Positions 5,498 to 7,059 of a DNA stretch of 7,059 nucleotides are shown one piece after another. How positions within the stretch are numbered: position 1 is the first letter of the stretch; every line of letters begins with the position of its first letter. Position numbers and translations under genes: made by a program. The stretch is from NCBI GenBank assembly GCA_937919795.1, contig CALFOA010000070.1:1-7059 (forward strand), written 5' to 3'. The stretch is from an uncultured Neisseria sp. GTDB lineage: Bacteria > Pseudomonadota > Gammaproteobacteria > Burkholderiales > Neisseriaceae. The notes beneath the pieces were generated by a model. It made no database searches. It was not told the origin of the DNA and worked only from the letters and a program-made list of their open reading frames with translations.

Positions 5498-5519
5498 CCA
5501 AATTATCCCATTTGGGTAA
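5498..5519 (-). promoter_or_regulatory. mutually exclusive small hairpins in the YegP-like leader
   Basis: The approximately 50-nt leader contains CCAAAT/ATTTGG (5498-5503 with 5510-5515, 6-nt loop). An overlapping alternative pairs TTACCC with GGG-A-TAA (5514-5519 with 5503-5509) and a bulge. The two cannot form at once. It could be an operator or RNA control element, or chance AT-rich symmetry. Confidence 0.25.
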
Positions 5520-5529
5520 CTTGAATTTC

Positions 5530-5558
5530 ACTATAAAAACACTGAGGATACTTGTCAA
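5530..5558 (-). promoter_or_regulatory. strong sigma-70 promoter of the YegP-like gene
   Basis: On the minus strand TTGACA (5558-5553) and TATAGT (5535-5530) are separated by exactly 17 bp. The -35 is perfect and the -10 is one base off consensus. Transcription would start near 5523, about 50 nt before the start codon. This is the best promoter in the window. Confidence 0.88.
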
Positions 5559-5584
5559 TCCGAAAAATCAAAGCTTACTTAACT

Positions 5585-6511
5585 TTATTCCAAAGCCTGG
5601 CGCAAACGCTGCTCTATCTGATCCGCATCAAACGATTGAGCGATTAATTCGAAACGACTGTCGCGCCGCCACGCCACTTGGTTGGCACCCCATTGGCCGT
5701 CTACCCAATTGAGCCACACCCAAGTGCCCAACACCTGAAACACCCCTTTGGCGCGCACCAAGCCTTCGGTCATTTGCGGCAAATCGTTGAAGAATTGGGT
5801 AAGTTTCTCGCCGTCGAACTCACTCTCCGCCGGGAAAGTAAATCCTTGCGACTGAAAACCCATGGTGTTATCCGGCAGCGTTTTTAAGCGGTAGCGCGAT
5901 TTTTCTATTACCGGAATATCCAGCCATTCGATGTCGAGGCTGGCGTTTTCCACCTCCACCACCTTGGCTTTCGGCGGAAACAGCTTGGCCGCCTGCTCGT
6001 GAAATTGCGCCATCACTTCCGGCGTACACAAATCCACCTTGCTCGCCACCAATACATCGCACACGCCGATCTGGTCTTTATACAAGCCCTGCAACGCATA
6101 CATCGGATCAACAAACTGGCGCGGATCCACCACGGTAAACACCGCGCCGATTTCCAGTAATTCGTTAAACGGCGGCACTTTCAATTCATCGATTACGCTG
6201 GCCGCATGCGCCAAACCGCTGGCCTCGATCAAAATGCGGTCGGGCTGGTTGTCGGCCAACAGTTTTTTCAGCGTATTGCCCATTTGCGGCCCAGCCACGC
6301 AGCACAAACAACCGCCTGCCACTTCCGCCACCGGAATACCGCTATCGCTCAACACCGCACCGTCGATACCGATTTCGCCAAACTCATTGACCATAATCAC
6401 CCATTTTTCCGCCGGGTCCTTCTGCGCCATCAAGCTTTTGAGCGCAGTGGTTTTACCCGTACCCAAAAAACCGGAAATCAAATGTACTTTCGCTTTTTTT
6501 ACTGACGACAT
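5585..6511 (-). CDS. COG0523 (CobW/YeiR-like) metal-binding GTPase
   Basis: The product (308 aa) belongs to the G3E P-loop GTPase family COG0523. Several members deliver zinc to target enzymes. Walker A is GFLGTGKTT (14-22). VNEFGEIGIDGA (41-52) is the switch region. GGCLCC (66-71) carries the CxCC metal-binding motif. LIEASGL (94-100) is the Walker B/ExxG segment, and SKVD (157-160) stands in for NKxD. The CobW C-terminal domain runs from about 217 to 305, with RAKGVFQVLGTWVWLNWVDG (253-272). The text resembles E. coli YeiR in the KDP-EKW and LSDSG segments. No long His-rich stretch is seen, unlike some members. AGGAAGG lies 8 nt upstream of the ATG. The start is inside zur (13-nt overlap), and a Zur-box lies upstream of zur. 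This makes a zinc-metallochaperone role likely but not proven. Confidence 0.92.
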   Translation of the reverse strand: MSSVKKAKVHLISGFLGTGKTTALKSLMAQKDPAEKWVIMVNEFGEIGIDGAVLSDSGIPVAEVAGGCLCCVAGPQMGNTLKKLLADNQPDRILIEASGLAHAASVIDELKVPPFNELLEIGAVFTVVDPRQFVDPMYALQGLYKDQIGVCDVLVASKVDLCTPEVMAQFHEQAAKLFPPKAKVVEVENASLDIEWLDIPVIEKSRYRLKTLPDNTMGFQSQGFTFPAESEFDGEKLTQFFNDLPQMTEGLVRAKGVFQVLGTWVWLNWVDGQWGANQVAWRRDSRFELIAQSFDADQIEQRLRQALE

Positions 6512-6966
6512 TGTCGGCACCTTCCTGTTAATACCACATGTTCTTCCTGCAACACAAAACCGCTGGCCGCCACACCGGCCTGCAACGCCGCCCATTGGCT
6601 GCTCAAACTTTGCTCGTCCACCGCGCCGCATTCGGTGCACACCAAAATAAACGATTGATGATGCGCGTTTTCCGCGTGGCCATGGCAATCATGCCCGCAC
6701 TGATGGCTGGCATGGCTGCACAACACATAGCCGTTCACCGCCGCCACCTTGTGCAACACGCCCTGCTCCGCCCAAAAATCCAGCGCCCGATAAGCCGTCG
6801 GCGGCGCTACCGGCGCAGCCGATTCCTGCTGCATCTGCGCCAACACTGCATAGGCCTTAATCACGCCGTGCTGGCGCAACACGATATCCAGCACCTGCTC
6901 GCGCAAAGCGGTCACCTGAGCCCCCGCCAAACGCGCCTGTTCCAGAATGTTTTGTTTCGCATCCAT
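6499..6966 (-). CDS. zur: zinc uptake regulator Zur (Fur family)
   Basis: The product (155 aa) is a Fur-family, zinc-sensing repressor most similar to Zur. The winged-helix DNA-binding domain covers about 14-78. Its recognition region PPTAYRALDFWAEQGVLHKV (55-74) is very close to E. coli Zur (PPTVYRALDFLLEQGFVHKV). NGYVLC (78-83) opens the dimerisation/metal domain. C110-x-x-C113 (VCTEC) and C150-x-x-C153 near the end form the structural zinc site. Between them a Cys/His-dense loop (84-104) holds C90, C94 and seven His residues. The ATG at 6966 is preferred; a GTG one codon upstream (6969) is the alternative. The stop overlaps the GTPase start by 13 nt. A Zur-box covers the promoter, so autoregulation is expected. 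Zinc-bound Zur would repress this operon. Confidence 0.93.
   Translation of the reverse strand: MDAKQNILEQARLAGAQVTALREQVLDIVLRQHGVIKAYAVLAQMQQESAAPVAPPTAYRALDFWAEQGVLHKVAAVNGYVLCSHASHQCGHDCHGHAENAHHQSFILVCTECGAVDEQSLSSQWAALQAGVAASGFVLQEEHVVLTGRCRQCRQ
6520..6526 (-). promoter_or_regulatory. ribosome-binding site of the GTPase inside zur
   Basis: AGGAAGG lies 8 nt before the ATG at 6511, within the last codons of zur. It supports the 308-residue start over the longer frame that opens at 6688, and it allows translation coupled to zur. Confidence 0.8.
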
Positions 6967-6989
6967 CACGTTTCCGCCTGTTGATAAAG

Positions 6990-7004
6990 TGTTACATTAT
7001 AACT
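6990..7004. promoter_or_regulatory. Zur-box operator over the zur promoter
   Basis: GTTACATTATAAC (6991-7003) matches the remembered proteobacterial Zur core GTTATANTATAAC at every position but one. The 7-1-7 arms are TGTTACA and TATAACT. On the minus strand the box contains a perfect TATAAT (7001-6996), the likely -10 of zur, about 30 nt before its ATG. No convincing -35 sits at 17 bp; TTGGCA (7018-7013) is too close to pair with it. Zinc-loaded Zur bound here would block RNA polymerase. Confidence 0.75.
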
Positions 7005-7032
7005 TTAAAATCTGCCAACGGGATAACAAGAA

Positions 7033-7044
7033 TGCCTGTCTGAA
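7033..7044 (+). repeat. DNA uptake sequence upstream of zur
   Basis: An exact TGCCTGTCTGAA. No inverted partner is visible before the window ends 15 nt later, so it may be single or half of a pair that continues beyond. Confidence 0.85.
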
Positions 7045-7059
7045 AACTGATAAGTTTGT

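Noticed and set aside
6512..6688. N-terminal extension of the GTPase by 59 codons
   Set aside because: This part overlaps zur coding sequence, lacks family similarity, and the Walker A motif of COG0523 proteins normally begins within about 15 residues of the start. A good ribosome-binding site supports 6511.
1..7059. CRISPR array, insertion sequence, prophage or toxin-antitoxin module
   Set aside because: The only repeats are the DUS copies, irregularly spaced; no transposase, integrase or small paired toxin/antitoxin frames are recognisable.

Overview
The window looks like a chromosomal segment from a member of the Neisseriaceae. The key clue is a 12-mer, TGCCTGTCTGAA, present in seven exact copies plus one single-mismatch copy. 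All eight lie between genes, and six form inverted pairs. This is a DNA uptake sequence (DUS) related to the meningococcal ATGCCGTCTGAA. From memory it is the TG-wadDUS dialect reported for Neisseria wadsworthii and its close relatives (N. shayeganii is a candidate). Gene content and order are housekeeping-like, with no transposase, phage gene, CRISPR array or integrase.

Layout. A complete tRNA-Asp(GTC) with its own terminator (2-115) is followed by a DUS inverted pair, then pmbA/tldE on the minus strand (233-1561). Divergent from it is a two-gene plus-strand operon, darP/yjgA (1730-2278) and a DUF2750 protein (2278-2745), joined by a TAATG stop/start overlap. The darP-pmbA divergent pair is also found in E. 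coli. A DUS hairpin and a bidirectional terminator separate this operon from genes that all run on the minus strand to the end of the window. Listed from low to high coordinate these are hpnC (2853-3668) and fpr (3678-4451), a two-gene operon with fpr first; a C-terminally anchored J-domain protein (4542-4976); a YegP/DUF1508 protein (5142-5471); a COG0523 (CobW/YeiR-like) GTPase (5585-6511); and zur (6499-6966).

How the genes work together. zur and the GTPase overlap by 13 nt and form a zinc-homeostasis operon. A strong Zur-box-like palindrome (6991-7003) covers a TATAAT upstream of zur, which suggests autoregulation together with a putative zinc metallochaperone. HpnC acts in squalene/hopanoid-type synthesis and Fpr is a flavin electron-transfer reductase; their coupling may mean a shared reductive pathway, but the other hpn genes are not here. 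DarP (50S ribosome maturation) and PmbA/TldE (peptidase) are conserved neighbours without an obvious shared pathway. The YegP-like gene has the best promoter in the window (TTGACA-17-TATAGT) and a clean intrinsic terminator, so it can be a single-gene unit.

I see no clearly new multi-gene system. The best leads are the Zur-controlled zur-GTPase operon with its unusual Cys/His-rich Zur loop, the promoters built against or inside DUS copies, and DUS inverted pairs whose arm order leaves no U-tract. No stretch longer than 300 bases lacks a gene.
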